Shown here in pieces: positions 1 to 7,309 of a DNA stretch of 9,771 nucleotides. Origin of the DNA: Bacteroidota bacterium (GTDB lineage Bacteria > CLD3 > SB21); contig JAGQUY010000151.1 in NCBI GenBank assembly GCA_020438245.1, positions 1-9,771 of the forward strand. The letters are read 5' to 3'. Position 1 is the stretch's first letter. Every line of letters begins with the position of its first letter. Below the pieces are notes generated by a model. It made no database searches and had not been told where the DNA came from. It worked only from the letters and a program-made list of their open reading frames with translations. The position numbers and the translations under genes are program-made.

Positions 1-620
1 GTATGATCGATGGCAGTACGATTGATGGCTTGAAGCAGAATATTACGAATCTGGTCACGTGCCTGCGTTTGGGCTTCTTCCTTGATGTTTCGTATCATTT
101 GTGCCGATTCGGAACGCGCTTGTTCCGTCAGATTGGCCATCAGTTGCTTTTTGGCATCCTCGCTGGTCATTCGTGCAATCTGTTCGAGCTTTTGATTTTC
201 GGAAGTCAGGAGACTGTCCAATTGGGCCTTCCGCTTTGAAACTTCATCCATTCGTTGATTCAAGAGCGTTTCCCGCTGGGTCAGTTCTTTGTCTTTGCGG
301 GTGATGACGTCGCCTTTTTGCTCAACGCTTCTTTCCCGTTTAAGCAATTCATCCTGCTGATTCTTGATCTGGGTTCGCTGAGCCTTGGTGTGATCTTCGA
401 AATCCTGACGCTTGCGGTACCACTCGTCGGAAACTTCGATAAGTTTCTCTTTCTTGAGCGTTTCCGCATCGTTGACGGCATTGGCCAGTATGTTCTTGGC
501 CTCCTGGTCCGCTTCTCGAATCCGTTTGGCAACATGTATCCGGACTGCATAAAACTGTCCCAGGATAAAGGCGCCCACCACCAGCACCAATGCTGACAGT
601 ATGAATATTACGATCGTCAT
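1..620 (-). CDS. rny: Ribonuclease Y, N-terminal part (runs off the left edge)
   Basis: RNase Y is a membrane-anchored endoribonuclease that starts mRNA decay. The 206 codons visible begin at an ATG at 618-620 (minus strand), with an AAAAGGG-type ribosome binding site about 9 bases upstream. Residues about 3-24 form one hydrophobic membrane segment (MTIVIFILSALVLVVGAF and onward). From about residue 30 the chain is a long charged coiled coil rich in Lys, Glu and Gln. It ends near the window edge with NRTAIDH, which matches the family segment just before the KH domain. The KH and catalytic HD domains lie outside the window, so the active site cannot be checked. The gene follows zapA after 72 bases on the same strand and is probably cotranscribed with it. 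The zapA-rny neighbourhood is a recurring bacterial arrangement, which supports the call. Confidence 0.93.
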   Translation of the reverse strand, partial: MTIVIFILSALVLVVGAFILGQFYAVRIHVAKRIREADQEAKNILANAVNDAETLKKEKLIEVSDEWYRKRQDFEDHTKAQRTQIKNQQDELLKRERSVEQKGDVITRKDKELTQRETLLNQRMDEVSKRKAQLDSLLTSENQKLEQIARMTSEDAKKQLMANLTEQARSESAQMIRNIKEEAQTQARDQIRNILLQAINRTAIDH

Positions 621-692
621 GAGTTTCAGCCCTTTTGTTGCATACGTTGATGTTTGCAACACACTCGGGTCAAAACGGTGGGGAAGAGGAGA

Positions 693-1043
693 CTATTCCT
701 GCGAAAAGAGAGAGATGGCCGGTGAGTTTGTATGTTCAACCGGGAGTTCCGTTTCGTCCTCCGGAACGAATTCATCGAGCTTTTCTATCAAACGTCGAGC
801 TCTCAATTCCATGCTTTGGACGGTGTTGGACTGGTCTTCCCGGGTTTTTAAGAATTCATCGGCGATATTCAAGGCGGCCAATATCGCCACCTTGAGCGGG
901 GACTTGATGGTTCCCGTTCGGTTGATTTCTCGCATTTTCGAGTCGACAAATCGGGCCACCTCTTCAATGTGATCGGCCTGGGCATCTCCCTTGATCACAT
1001 AATCGGACCCGTAAATGTTGACTTTGGCCGTGCTCTTGTTCAC
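693..1043 (-). CDS. zapA: Cell division protein ZapA
   Basis: ZapA is a small cytoplasmic protein that binds FtsZ and promotes bundling and stability of the division ring. This 116-residue protein has the family layout. An N-terminal beta-rich part (VNIYGSDYVIKGDAQADHI) is followed by the helix EEVARFVDSKMREI. A second long helix (VAILAALNIADEFLKTRED) leads into a C-terminal coiled coil. The last 25 or so residues are acidic and look disordered, making it slightly longer than the usual 100 or so residues. The start is a GTG at 1041-1043 that overlaps the TGA of the upstream coiled-coil gene (GTGA). The Shine-Dalgarno is weak (AGAAGA), so translation is probably coupled to the preceding gene. 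The position between pheT and rny fits zapA loci elsewhere. The family call is confident from sequence and context together. Confidence 0.9.
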   Translation of the reverse strand: MNKSTAKVNIYGSDYVIKGDAQADHIEEVARFVDSKMREINRTGTIKSPLKVAILAALNIADEFLKTREDQSNTVQSMELRARRLIEKLDEFVPEDETELPVEHTNSPAISLFSQE

Positions 1044-1564
1044 TCTTCTGTCACCGTTTCTTCGGTGTGTTCAAAACTTCTGTCGTTATTCTGTATTGCT
1101 CTTTCAAGTTTGTCCAGTCTGTTCATCGCCGACTCGATATGCTGACGAACCCGCTGACGCGTCTCCTCCGCAAGCATCGCCTGGCTTGATTCAAAACCGG
1201 ATTTCAATTGGCCCACCTGATCGCGCAGGCGTGACGTTTCTTCATTCAATTCTTCGATTTCTTTTCGCTGGCTGTTGTAGGCAATCTGGAGTTCCTGAAC
1301 CGCCGCATCTTTGGATTTGATCAGTTGCTGCTGGCGCCGAATAATATCGTCCTTCGTCTCCAGTTCCTTGGTCTTGGCCCCGAGGGTCTCTGTACTGCCC
1401 GATTGAGTAAACTGAATTTGTTTGCGAAGCATCTCGCATTCTTCTGATAACGATTGATGTTTTTGAACGAACTGGTCAATCTTTCGCTCAAGAGACTCCA
1501 TATACAAATTCGGAACCAATTCAACGGTCTGTTTTTTTACAGTTTTCGTTTTCGTTGTCTTCAT
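1040..1564 (-). CDS. Coiled-coil protein of unknown function between pheT and zapA
   Basis: I do not recognise a named family. The 174-residue product is hydrophilic, with no signal peptide and no membrane segment. After a basic N-terminus (MKTTKTKTVKKQ), residues about 22-150 are dominated by Glu, Lys, Gln and Arg with Leu/Ile at heptad-like spacing. Examples are MESLERKIDQFVQKHQSL and ELNEETSRLRDQVGQL. This indicates one long alpha-helical coiled coil, perhaps with a break near residues 52-60 (TQSGSTETLG). The tail is acidic. The ATG overlaps the pheT stop (ATGA, 1561-1564), and its own stop overlaps the zapA GTG (1040-1043), so all three genes should be translationally coupled. From memory, an uncharacterised coiled-coil gene often sits here in Bacteroidota. 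A role as a ZapB-like partner of ZapA is plausible from context and architecture but rests on no specific motif. A generic structural coiled coil is equally possible. Confidence 0.8.
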   Translation of the reverse strand: MKTTKTKTVKKQTVELVPNLYMESLERKIDQFVQKHQSLSEECEMLRKQIQFTQSGSTETLGAKTKELETKDDIIRRQQQLIKSKDAAVQELQIAYNSQRKEIEELNEETSRLRDQVGQLKSGFESSQAMLAEETRQRVRQHIESAMNRLDKLERAIQNNDRSFEHTEETVTEE

Positions 1565-3951
1565 CTCAAACTGGCATTAAACTTTTTCTGAACGGACTGA
1601 ACAATCGCCTGAATGGAGCGATCCACCTCAATATCCGTAAGGGTTCTTTCTGAAGAACGAAACTGGAGGTTGAAGGCCAAGCTTTTCTGCCCTGCTCCCA
1701 CCTGATTTCCTCTGTAAAGGTCAAACACGTCAACCGTAGCCAGGTTTTCACCACCCCTGCCTTTAATATCCCGCAGGACGTCAGCCGCAGGTATGTTTCT
1801 ATCCAAGACGAATGCGAGGTCGCGCTCAATCGAGGGGAACTTGGAAATGGGCTGGTAAGTCTTTTTGAATTGCGCATGTTGTTGAAGAGTAAGGTAGGGT
1901 AATTCGATATACCAAACCTCACTATCGATGTCAAAATGTCGAAGCAAACTCTTATTGAGCTTGCCGAAATATCCCAGAACCACGCCGGACTGACCGGTCA
2001 CTTGCAGTGCATCTTGAGTAAATATATCATCATGATAATGACTAAACTGTAGAGTGTCAAGCAGAAACTTCCTGCAAACACTTGATATTACATTCTTTAG
2101 ATCGAAAAAATCAAATGGTTCCGGCTTGCTGCTCCAATGCCCGGGTTGACGATTCCCGACCACACAAGCCGCGAGGGTCGGGGACTCCAAAGCCAATTCA
2201 TTGTCCTTTTGTTTGGAAAAACATCTGCCAATCTCGAAAATTCTAATGTCGTGATTCTTTCGACTCAAATTTCCTCGCACCACTTCCAGTAGGCTTGGAA
2301 GTAGGGAGGCCCTCATGACAGCCATCTCTTCGTTAATTGGATTGAGCAACCGTACAAGTTGCGCATGAGGTTTCACCAAGGCCTGATCGGCAGCTCGGAC
2401 CATCGGGTTTGTCACCACTTCGTTAAAGGATAACTCCTTCATGCAGTTCCGCAGGGTCGCTGTAAATCTTTCCGATCGGTTCTCTTCTTGCGCATAAGCA
2501 ACGACCGCACCGCCGGAATAGGGAACTTGGTCATATCCAAAGATCCGTACAATTTCTTCGATGAGATCGACAGACCGATTCAGGTCCCCGCGGAAAGAGG
2601 GCGGAACTGCTCGCCATCCACCGGCGGCCTGTTCAACCTGACATCCGAGCTTTTTCAGGATGGATTCGATGTCCCTATCCGGGATCTTCATGCCCAAAAG
2701 TTTCTCGACATCATCGCTTTTCAACTCAATTGGCAAGGAGCGGTCAGGGGTGGCACGCTTCTCGCAAAATCCCTTGGCAACCTTTCCTCCACTAAGCCGA
2801 CGGATCAACTCCATCGCGCGATTCAGTGCGGTAATGGTACCTTCCGGATCGACGCCCCGGCCAAACCGGTTGGATGCGTCGCTCTGAATTCCCAGAAGTC
2901 TCGATGCCCGCCGGGTTCGTTTAAGGTCAAAGGTCGCTGATTCCAGAAGAATGTTTTTTGTCGCATCGGTCACTTCAGAATTCTTGCCGCCCATAATTCC
3001 TCCCAGTGCGATAGAACGGCTACTGTCGCAAATCATCACAACGTCTTCATTCAATGTGTGCGACTTGCCGTCAAGCGTCTGAAACATCTCACCGGCTCTT
3101 GAGCGCCGGACGACGATCTGGTGATCCTGAATTTGATCGTAGTCGAAAGCGTGAAGCGGCTGACCGGTCTCCATCATAACGAAGTTGGTAACATCCACAA
3201 TATTATTGATCGATCTCAATCCGATGGCCTCCAGTCGTGACGACAACCATGAGGGCGACGCCCCAATGGTGACGCCCTGGATGACGCGCGCCGTATACCG
3301 AGGACATCCGTCGCTATCTTCTACGGATACTTGCGCAAGGTCCTCTACCGGCATATCAGACTCGGCCACTGAAGTATCGGGGAGACGGAGATCAGTTCCC
3401 TCAAGAATGGCAATTTCACGTGCAATTCCGATCATGCTCAAACAGTCTGGACGATTTGAAGTAACGTCAATATCCAGTATAACATCTTCCAAGCCAAGGT
3501 AAGATGCAAAGGGTTGGCCTGTTCTCAGCTCTTTGATTGGATCCAACTCCCAAATGCCAGGGGACTTTCCCGTCTCAAAACCCAATTCGCTTTTTGAGCA
3601 GATCATGCCTAAGGATTCTTCACCGCGAATTTTGGCTTTCTTGATTTCAAAGTTTCCCGGCAGGATTGAGCCAACCGTGGCGACGGGAACCCATTGCCCG
3701 ACAGCGACATTACTGGCTCCGCAAACGATTCTGACTTGTTCAGTACCAAGGTCAACCAGAGTGAGGGAGAGCTTGTCCGCATTGGGATGTTTGGTCACCT
3801 CCAATACCCGACCTACGATCACGCCGGGAAAAGGATTGATTTCGTCGATGGCGTCAACGGCCAGCCCGGCCAGGGTTAGCTTGCGGGCAATCGCCTCCGC
3901 ATCGCTGTCGATATCCACATAGTCCCGAATCCAATTGAGCGAAACCTTCAT
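1561..3951 (-). CDS. pheT: Phenylalanine-tRNA ligase beta subunit
   Basis: PheT is the large chain of the alpha2beta2 enzyme that charges tRNA-Phe. It binds tRNA and edits misacylated Tyr-tRNA-Phe. The 796-residue length matches the usual bacterial size (about 795). The N-terminal B1 part (MKVSLNWIRDYVD) is followed by the OB-fold tRNA-binding domain at about 40-150 (VTKHPNADKLSL, VCGASNV, IRGEESLGMICSKSELG). The B3/B4 editing domain spans about 215-375 (NNIVDVTNFVMMETGQPLHAFD, split here as NNIVDVTNF and ETGQPLHAFD). The B5 domain is at about 402-475 and ends in DLIEEIVRIFGYD, which carries the metal-binding acidic pair. The catalytic-like core (RLLNPINEEMAVMRASLLP, IFEIGRCF) follows. A ferredoxin-fold anticodon-binding domain lies at about 700-795 (KFPSIERDLAFVLD). 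The ATG at 3949-3951 has AGAAGGA six bases upstream and a good promoter behind it. pheS, normally adjacent upstream, is absent here; a divergent gene lies there instead. Confidence 0.97.
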   Translation of the reverse strand: MKVSLNWIRDYVDIDSDAEAIARKLTLAGLAVDAIDEINPFPGVIVGRVLEVTKHPNADKLSLTLVDLGTEQVRIVCGASNVAVGQWVPVATVGSILPGNFEIKKAKIRGEESLGMICSKSELGFETGKSPGIWELDPIKELRTGQPFASYLGLEDVILDIDVTSNRPDCLSMIGIAREIAILEGTDLRLPDTSVAESDMPVEDLAQVSVEDSDGCPRYTARVIQGVTIGASPSWLSSRLEAIGLRSINNIVDVTNFVMMETGQPLHAFDYDQIQDHQIVVRRSRAGEMFQTLDGKSHTLNEDVVMICDSSRSIALGGIMGGKNSEVTDATKNILLESATFDLKRTRRASRLLGIQSDASNRFGRGVDPEGTITALNRAMELIRRLSGGKVAKGFCEKRATPDRSLPIELKSDDVEKLLGMKIPDRDIESILKKLGCQVEQAAGGWRAVPPSFRGDLNRSVDLIEEIVRIFGYDQVPYSGGAVVAYAQEENRSERFTATLRNCMKELSFNEVVTNPMVRAADQALVKPHAQLVRLLNPINEEMAVMRASLLPSLLEVVRGNLSRKNHDIRIFEIGRCFSKQKDNELALESPTLAACVVGNRQPGHWSSKPEPFDFFDLKNVISSVCRKFLLDTLQFSHYHDDIFTQDALQVTGQSGVVLGYFGKLNKSLLRHFDIDSEVWYIELPYLTLQQHAQFKKTYQPISKFPSIERDLAFVLDRNIPAADVLRDIKGRGGENLATVDVFDLYRGNQVGAGQKSLAFNLQFRSSERTLTDIEVDRSIQAIVQSVQKKFNASLR

Positions 3952-3978
3952 GTCATCCTTCTGGTTAACAAACGATCA

Positions 3979-4007
3979 ATCATATAGAATAATTTGAACT
4001 TTTTCAA
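3979..4007 (-). promoter_or_regulatory. Sigma70-type promoter for the pheT-zapA-rny operon
   Basis: On the minus strand a -35 box TTGAAA (4002-4007) is separated by exactly 17 bases from a -10 box TATGAT (3979-3984). Transcription would start near 3972, leaving a leader of about 20 bases that contains the AGAAGGA ribosome binding site of pheT. A 5-base dyad (ttgaa at 3994-3998 and ttcaa at 4003-4007) overlaps the -35 box and could be an operator or chance. The leader is too short for a T-box or for a phenylalanine attenuator like that of enterobacterial pheST. The assignment assumes the organism uses an E. coli-like consensus; Bacteroidota themselves use a different one. Confidence 0.55.
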
Positions 4008-4020
4008 GCTGCTTTCCGAT

Positions 4021-4064
4021 TCAAGACGCAAAGATGCGCTGAGACGAGGTCTCAACACGTCTTT
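4021..4064. repeat. Repeat-like, hairpin-forming intergenic sequence
   Basis: The stretch contains gacgcaaagatgcgctgaga, which resembles the degenerate acgcaaagacgc/agagacgc motif that I remember as a dispersed intergenic repeat in many environmental bacterial genomes. It can fold. A 6-bp stem TGAGAC/GTCTCA with loop GAG lies at 4040-4054. An outer 6-bp match, AAGACG (4023-4028) with CGTCTT (4058-4063), encloses it. Only one copy is present in the window, so the repeat status rests on resemblance. It could equally be a fortuitous dyad or a regulatory structure for one of the divergent genes. Confidence 0.35.
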
Positions 4065-4241
4065 GATTTTGTTTGCAGCGTGTGACCTTCTTTCGTACGT
4101 TCTCTTGAAGAGCACAAAAACTGAATAGACCACCACGATTGCCTTGGATGTGCTTTTTTTTCGCCCCTCTGCTTCTATTTTCCTGCCTCTTCTTGCGACG
4201 GAGTGTGAAGTGTTGAACAACGAAACGCAAGGAGTTCCACC

Positions 4242-5048
4242 ATGATCAAAGAATTACGGGTTCCGCCTAAGAAGAACATTCGATTGGCGGATTACGATCC
4301 GGCCGATACTTCAGACATCAAGTCCGCCGAGGATGCCAGGGAGGATTTCAAGAAACTGAACATGAAAATGATCGATCTGCAAGAATTGATGTACGCGGAA
4401 AAGAAACACGGATTGCTGATTATTTTGCAGGCGATGGACGCAGGCGGAAAAGACGGGACCATTAAACATGTTATGCGGGGAATAAATCCTCAGAGCTGCC
4501 AGGTGCGAAGTTTCAAGGCCCCTACCGATCTGGAACGATCGCATGATTTTCTGTGGCGCTATCACATTGCCGTGCCGCCAAAGGGTATGGTCGGTATCTT
4601 CAATCGATCCCACTATGAAGATGTTCTTGTGACCAGAGTGCACAAGTGGGTGACAGACAAAGAGGCTCGACGGCGATTCAAGAAGATCAACCAGTTTGAG
4701 CAGCTATTGATCGACAATGGAATTGCCGTGGTAAAATTCTATCTTCATATTTCCAAAGAGGAGCAAAAGAAAAGGCTGGAAGAGCGTCTTCAAAATAAGG
4801 AAAAACATTGGAAGTTCTCCAAGAACGACGTCAAGGAAAGACTGTTGTGGGATCAGTACATGGAGGCCTTTGAAGATGTCCTTAACCATTGCAGCACGGT
4901 AGATGCTCCATGGTATATTATCCCTTCAAATCACAAATGGTTCCGGAATTTGGCCGTAGCAAAAATCCTTGTGAAAACCATGGAGGCGCTCGATATGAAA
5001 ACACCGGCGCCTGAAGAAGGATTGGAATCGGTCGTAATTCCCGATTAG
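4242..5048 (+). CDS. ppk2: Polyphosphate:nucleotide phosphotransferase, PPK2 family (class III-like)
   Basis: PPK2 enzymes transfer phosphate between inorganic polyphosphate and nucleotides, usually making NDPs or NTPs from NMPs or NDPs in the cytoplasm. The 268-residue single-domain protein carries the Walker A-like motif MDAGGKDGT at 65-73 and the Walker B-like motif FNRSHYEDVLVTRVH at 120-134. A lid-region basic helix (KKRLEERL) and the conserved segments HWKFSKNDVKER, LLWDQYMEAFED and APWYIIPSNHKWFRN follow. Length and sequence closely resemble the class III enzyme I remember from Meiothermus ruber, which phosphorylates both AMP and ADP. The Tyr-Glu-Asp after the Walker B region (125-127) sits at the same numbering. 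Class III is therefore likely, but it is a judgement from memory. The start is fixed by AAGGAG seven bases upstream. The gene is transcribed away from pheT and precedes transketolase by 99 bases, with no clear terminator between. Confidence 0.93.
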   Translation: MIKELRVPPKKNIRLADYDPADTSDIKSAEDAREDFKKLNMKMIDLQELMYAEKKHGLLIILQAMDAGGKDGTIKHVMRGINPQSCQVRSFKAPTDLERSHDFLWRYHIAVPPKGMVGIFNRSHYEDVLVTRVHKWVTDKEARRRFKKINQFEQLLIDNGIAVVKFYLHISKEEQKKRLEERLQNKEKHWKFSKNDVKERLLWDQYMEAFEDVLNHCSTVDAPWYIIPSNHKWFRNLAVAKILVKTMEALDMKTPAPEEGLESVVIPD

Positions 5049-5147
5049 GGATATCTATTTTTTTGTTGGTGTTTTCGGTGGTAAGGGTTACCTTCTCTTA
5101 TTATCTATCCATTTGTTGAATTTTCGAATTAACCGCGGGAGCAAACC
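5049..5147 (+). other. Spacer between ppk2 and transketolase
   Basis: This 99-base AT-rich spacer holds a weak 5-bp hairpin, GGTAA/TTACC with loop GGG (5080-5092). No solid T-run follows it, so I do not call it a terminator. The ribosome binding site GGGAG (5137-5141) lies 6 bases before the transketolase ATG. I found no promoter of good quality. Readthrough from ppk2 or a non-consensus promoter could serve transketolase. Confidence 0.5.
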
Positions 5148-7286
5148 ATGCCGACCGACGCAACAAGAGATGCGCTCTTAATGAATACCATTCGAACGCT
5201 GTCCATGGATGCCGTGCAGAAAGCGAATTCAGGTCATCCGGGAACGCCCATGGCACTGGCTCCGTTGTCGTACACACTGTACAAAGATCTCATGCGGCAT
5301 AATCCTGCGAATCCCGAATGGGCCAACCGTGACCGTTTTATTCTGTCCGCCGGTCACGCCTCGATGTTGTTATATTCAACACTCCACGTTTGCGGCTACG
5401 ATATCGGCTTGGAGGATATCAAGAATTTTCGCCAATTGCACAGTAAGTGCGCCGGCCATCCGGAGTACGGTCTTGCGCCGGGAATTGAAACAACCACGGG
5501 TCCTCTGGGCCAGGGCGTTGCGAATAGTGTGGGCATGGCGATTGCCGAGAAATGGCTTGAAGAATATTTCAATCGGCCGGGATATAAGGTAGTGGACTAT
5601 CGCGTGTACGCTATCGCCGGGGACGGATGTATGATGGAGGGTGTTTCAAGCGAGGCCGCCTCCCTGGCCGCACATCTGGGTTTGGATAATCTGATTTGGA
5701 TATATGACAGTAATCGAATAACGATCGAAGGTTCCACCTCCCTTGCTTTTACCGAGGACGTATCCGCCCGGTTCAAAGCGTATGGATGGGAAGTTCAGCA
5801 TCTGTCGGATGCAAATGACACGGCGGCTTTCTCAAGCGCCGTAGGTAAAGCGTGGGATACCAAAGGACGTCCGTCGTTGATTATTGTTGACAGTCATATT
5901 GCCTGGGGCGCACCCAACAAGCAAGACCACCAGTCGGCTCATGGTGAACCGCTGGGGGACGAGGAGATCAAGGCAACCAAACGAAACTACGGTTGGGATC
6001 CGGAAAAAACGTTTTATGTGCCTCCCGAGGCCGAAGAGTTTGCCCGAAATCTGAAAGCCAAAGCCGCCGATGTCGAAAACGACTGGAACTTGATGTTCAA
6101 AAAATACTCGATGGAATATCCGGAACTTGCCGAATCCTTTGATTTGATGATGAAACGTAAACTGCCCAAAAACTGGGAACGCACGCTGCCCGTCTTTCCG
6201 GCGGATGCCAAAGGAATGGCCACGAGAGAATCCAATGGGAAGGTCCTCAATGCGGTTGCTGCGACGGTGCCCTGGCTTCTCGGGGGAGCCGCCGATTTGG
6301 CACCTTCGACGAAAACGCTGATTAAAGACGCTGAGCATTTTCAGAGAGGAAAATACAACGGGCGGAATTTTCATTTTGGCGTTCGCGAGAATGCCATGGG
6401 GTCCATTGTCAACGGTATGACTTTGAGCAAGCTGCGGCCATACGGCTCGGGTTTCCTGATATTCTCCGATTACATGCGACCAACCTTTCGACTCGCGGCG
6501 CTCATGCAGCAGCCGGCCATATTCATTTTCACCCACGACAGCATCGGCGTTGGGGAGGACGGCCCCACACATCAACCGATCGAACAGATTGCCTCGTTAC
6601 GTGCCATCCCAAATCTTGAAGTGATTCGTCCCGGGGATGCCAATGAGGTGGTTGCCGCCTGGAAGTATGTCATGTCGTTGAAGGACAAACCGGCCGCGCT
6701 TATTCTAACCCGCCAGGCACTCCCGACGCTCGATCGTAAGAAGTATGCTTCGGCCGACGGACTATTGAGGGGTGGCTATATATTGGCCGATTGCAAAGGT
6801 CTGCCGGAAATTATTTTGATCGCAACGGGATCCGAAGTACAGCTTGCCGTGGATGCGTATGAACGTCTCTCCAAAGAAGGGATCAAGTGCCGTGTTGTAA
6901 GTTTACCTTGCTGGAGTCAGTTTGAACGGCAGGGGGATGCATATTGGGAAAAAGTCCTTCCATCTGAAGTACGGTGCCGAGTAGCCATTGAGGCGGCATC
7001 CAGTTTTGGATGGCGGCGGTACACGGGTATTGATGCGGACAGCGGACTGGTCGCCCAAAGAGAGTTCGGTGAGAGCGCGCCGCTGAAGGCGTTGATTCAG
7101 GAGTTTGGGTTCACGGTCGACCGGGTGGTCGAAGTAGCCAAGAAGACGCTGAAGAAATTCAAATCGGCCACACCGGCAGCGAAATCACGCAAGAAAAGCA
7201 AGCCAAAGGCGAAAAAGACCACAAAGAAAAAAGCTATAAAGAAAATTCGCGTCAGGAGTAAGACTTCAAAGCAAAAGAGACGTTGA
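5148..7286 (+). CDS. tkt: Transketolase with a long basic C-terminal tail
   Basis: Transketolase moves two-carbon ketol units between sugar phosphates in the non-oxidative pentose phosphate pathway, using thiamine diphosphate and a divalent metal. The N-terminal cofactor domain has NSGHPG (27-32, His30), FILSAGHASMLLY, GHPEYG (His104), GPLGQG and the GDG...DSN thiamine-diphosphate motif (158-160 to 189). The pyrimidine domain has FHFGVREN with the catalytic Glu414, IFSDYMRP and GEDGPTHQPIEQ (His475). The C-terminal domain has LIATGSEVQLA and ends near residue 670. All expected catalytic residues are present. The remaining 42 residues are an extra tail with 16 Lys, 5 Arg and no Asp or Glu, in place of the usual stop near 660-670. 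The tail is in frame, ends in a proper TGA and is followed 23 bases later by a terminator, so it appears to be the true end of the gene. No neighbouring pentose phosphate gene is seen. Confidence 0.97.
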   Translation: MPTDATRDALLMNTIRTLSMDAVQKANSGHPGTPMALAPLSYTLYKDLMRHNPANPEWANRDRFILSAGHASMLLYSTLHVCGYDIGLEDIKNFRQLHSKCAGHPEYGLAPGIETTTGPLGQGVANSVGMAIAEKWLEEYFNRPGYKVVDYRVYAIAGDGCMMEGVSSEAASLAAHLGLDNLIWIYDSNRITIEGSTSLAFTEDVSARFKAYGWEVQHLSDANDTAAFSSAVGKAWDTKGRPSLIIVDSHIAWGAPNKQDHQSAHGEPLGDEEIKATKRNYGWDPEKTFYVPPEAEEFARNLKAKAADVENDWNLMFKKYSMEYPELAESFDLMMKRKLPKNWERTLPVFPADAKGMATRESNGKVLNAVAATVPWLLGGAADLAPSTKTLIKDAEHFQRGKYNGRNFHFGVRENAMGSIVNGMTLSKLRPYGSGFLIFSDYMRPTFRLAALMQQPAIFIFTHDSIGVGEDGPTHQPIEQIASLRAIPNLEVIRPGDANEVVAAWKYVMSLKDKPAALILTRQALPTLDRKKYASADGLLRGGYILADCKGLPEIILIATGSEVQLAVDAYERLSKEGIKCRVVSLPCWSQFERQGDAYWEKVLPSEVRCRVAIEAASSFGWRRYTGIDADSGLVAQREFGESAPLKALIQEFGFTVDRVVEVAKKTLKKFKSATPAAKSRKKSKPKAKKTTKKKAIKKIRVRSKTSKQKRR

Positions 7287-7309
7287 TAACCTGCATATCT
7301 GCAGTAACG

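Larger units (their letters stand above)
3952..4241. other. Divergent intergenic region between pheT and ppk2
   Basis: This 290-base spacer contains no convincing gene. Its pheT side carries the promoter described separately, and its right end carries the AAGGAG ribosome binding site of ppk2 (4229-4234). A structured, repeat-like stretch lies at 4021-4064. A pyrimidine-rich stretch with a run of eight T lies at about 4150-4195 (plus strand). I could not find a convincing promoter for ppk2, although one must lie here if ppk2 is transcribed on its own. The minus-strand reading frames in this spacer have basic, low-quality translations and look spurious. Confidence 0.6.

Noticed and set aside
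621..692. Possible 6S RNA between zapA and rny
   Set aside because: 6S RNA lies beside zapA in many bacteria, but this gap is only 72 bases, too short for it, and shows no long hairpin.
2488..2940. 150-codon open frame on the plus strand
   Set aside because: It is a shadow of the pheT B5 region; pheT is complete and full length.
3948..4220. 90-codon minus-strand frame overlapping the pheT start by ATGA
   Set aside because: The overlap looks like coupling, but the translation is basic and low complexity and covers the likely promoter and the repeat-like sequence. It does not resemble PheS.
5080..5092. Terminator after ppk2
   Set aside because: The stem has only 5 bp and no continuous T-run follows.
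5832..6575. 247-codon open frame on the minus strand
   Set aside because: It lies wholly inside transketolase, whose motifs are intact, and its translation shows no recognisable family.
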